Shown here: positions 26,853 through 27,670 of the stretch, one piece after another
Numbering within the stretch: position 1 is the stretch's first letter
Layout: the number at the start of each line of letters is the position of its first letter
From: a virus
DNA: 27,670 nucleotides
Virus record (IMG/VR): IMGVR_UViG_3300035661_000278
Location: 1-27,670 of that record
Strand: one strand, 5' to 3'
Translations under genes and position numbers: made by a program
Notes under the pieces: generated by a model
Told to the model about the DNA's origin: nothing
What the model saw: only the letters and a program-made list of their open reading frames with translations
Databases searched by the model: none

Positions 26853-27670
26853 ATGTTAACTACATTATTGATGTTCTTAGTAGCCATCCTATTGAGTGGC
26901 ATAGCTGGCTATTATAGCGTGATTGGTATGACTAGCATATTCAGTGGCGCATTCATTCCCATACTTTTGATGACAGGCACACTAGAAACTAGCAAGGTTA
27001 TTGTAGCTAGCTGGTTGTATAATAACTGGAACAAAACTCCATTCTTGTTAAAGTCTTACCTTACTGCCGCAGTTGTTATTCTTATGTTTATTACTAGCAT
27101 GGGTATATTTGGTTTTCTAAGTAAGGCACATATCGAACAAGCTGCTGCCAGTGAGCAACAGCATGCTATGGTTCAACGATTATCTGATCAAATAACAGAA
27201 CAGCAACAAATAATAGATCAGGCTAAGAAACAAATAAGTGATGTAAGCACAGGCAGTGGCGGCGACTTAGCAGTCAGTGCACGAATCGATCAAGCTAACA
27301 AACTAATCGAATCTGCTAACCAACGTGTCCAGCCACAGATAGATGAACAACAGAAGATCATCGATCAGGAAAATGTTAAGGTTGACGCCCGAGTTAAAGA
27401 TATACAAAGTCAGATAGATGACATAGACAAGCAAGTTGCTGGTATGGATGCAATGATCCAATCATTGCTATCACAGAATAAAAATCCACAGGCAAAGTAT
27501 CAACGTGAATTACAGATACCAGATAGAAACAGGTTAGCTACACAAAAAGCATCATTGCTTAAGCAGATAGATAATGTACGTAAAGCTCCCAATCCTACTG
27601 TAGATACTGCTAAGGCTGCAATTGCTGCCATACGTGCCAAGGTTGATGTAGAAGTTAAACAAGCCCATGA
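26853..27670 (+). CDS. Membrane-anchored coiled-coil protein, truncated by the window end
   Basis: Open from ATG 26853 (AAAAGG upstream) to the right edge; 272 complete codons are visible. The first 95 residues hold three hydrophobic spans (TLLMFLVAILLSGIAGYYSV; AFIPILLMTGTLETSKVIVA; AAVVILMFITSMGIFGFL). The rest is a long Gln/Asp-rich coiled coil with repeated QIDE/QQ-I-IDQ heptads. Similar proteins occur, as I recall, in marine T4-like phages near structural genes, without a known role. It may act in lysis timing or as a membrane-linked tether. Confidence 0.75.
   Translation, partial: MLTTLLMFLVAILLSGIAGYYSVIGMTSIFSGAFIPILLMTGTLETSKVIVASWLYNNWNKTPFLLKSYLTAAVVILMFITSMGIFGFLSKAHIEQAAASEQQHAMVQRLSDQITEQQQIIDQAKKQISDVSTGSGGDLAVSARIDQANKLIESANQRVQPQIDEQQKIIDQENVKVDARVKDIQSQIDDIDKQVAGMDAMIQSLLSQNKNPQAKYQRELQIPDRNRLATQKASLLKQIDNVRKAPNPTVDTAKAAIAAIRAKVDVEVKQAH

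Noticed and set aside
1-27670. CRISPR array, insertion sequence, integrase or attachment site
   Set aside because: No regularly spaced repeats with unique spacers, no transposase or integrase motifs and no terminal inverted repeats were found; the (AACACAC)x4 run is a simple tandem repeat.

Overview
The window looks like part of a large T4-like myophage genome whose host is probably an alphaproteobacterium. Phage signs are a T4-type split type II topoisomerase (ATPase/TOPRIM subunit at 2010-3902, cleavage subunit at 4246-5604), dense small overlapping genes (ATGA and TAATG junctions), glycosyltransferases, a MazG-like hydrolase, a phage-type QueD, a virion-like protein with internal repeats, and a T4-late-type ATAAATA promoter element. 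Host signs are a DUF992 protein with a signal peptide and a phasin-like protein, both families typical of alphaproteobacteria. That host assignment is inference.

Layout. 1-445: tail of an upstream gene, a terminator, and an unusual tRNA-like RNA element leading into a 77-aa gene. 446-2009: DUF992 protein, an AT-rich repeat-bearing intergenic stretch and a small membrane protein. 2010-6390: topoisomerase operon with an unknown gene between the two subunits and a sulfotransferase-like gene at the end. 6392-7967: TilS (tRNA-Ile lysidine synthetase) and a SprT-like metalloprotease. 7964-13257: about 20 small early-type accessory genes, several too short for ordinary ORF callers, including a lipoprotein and a trio of tandem paralogs. 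13305-16593: a (p)ppGpp-hydrolase-like HD protein, small genes, a full-length cysteinyl-tRNA synthetase and a membrane protein. 16623-23385: one long apparent operon with a 258-aa unknown protein, six tandem paralogs (17467-20603), a family 2 glycosyltransferase, three more related small proteins, MazG and a second GT-A glycosyltransferase. 23388-24793: leftward DUF3563-like and phasin-like genes, plus two genes that appear to be transcribed as leaderless mRNAs. 24902-27670: QueD, a small gene, a late-promoter element, a virion-type protein and the start of a membrane/coiled-coil protein that runs off the window.

Themes. Several genes could reprogram host physiology: alarmone and nucleotide hydrolysis (HD protein, MazG), translation (TilS, CysRS), carbon-granule biology (phasin) and surface or glycan modification (sulfotransferase, two glycosyltransferases). 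Most promoters are host sigma70-like with an extended TGC -10. The best candidate for something undescribed is the six-copy paralog array with its embedded glycosyltransferase and satellite proteins that share the same C-terminal strand-helix signature. Family assignments are from memory of motifs; no database search was run.
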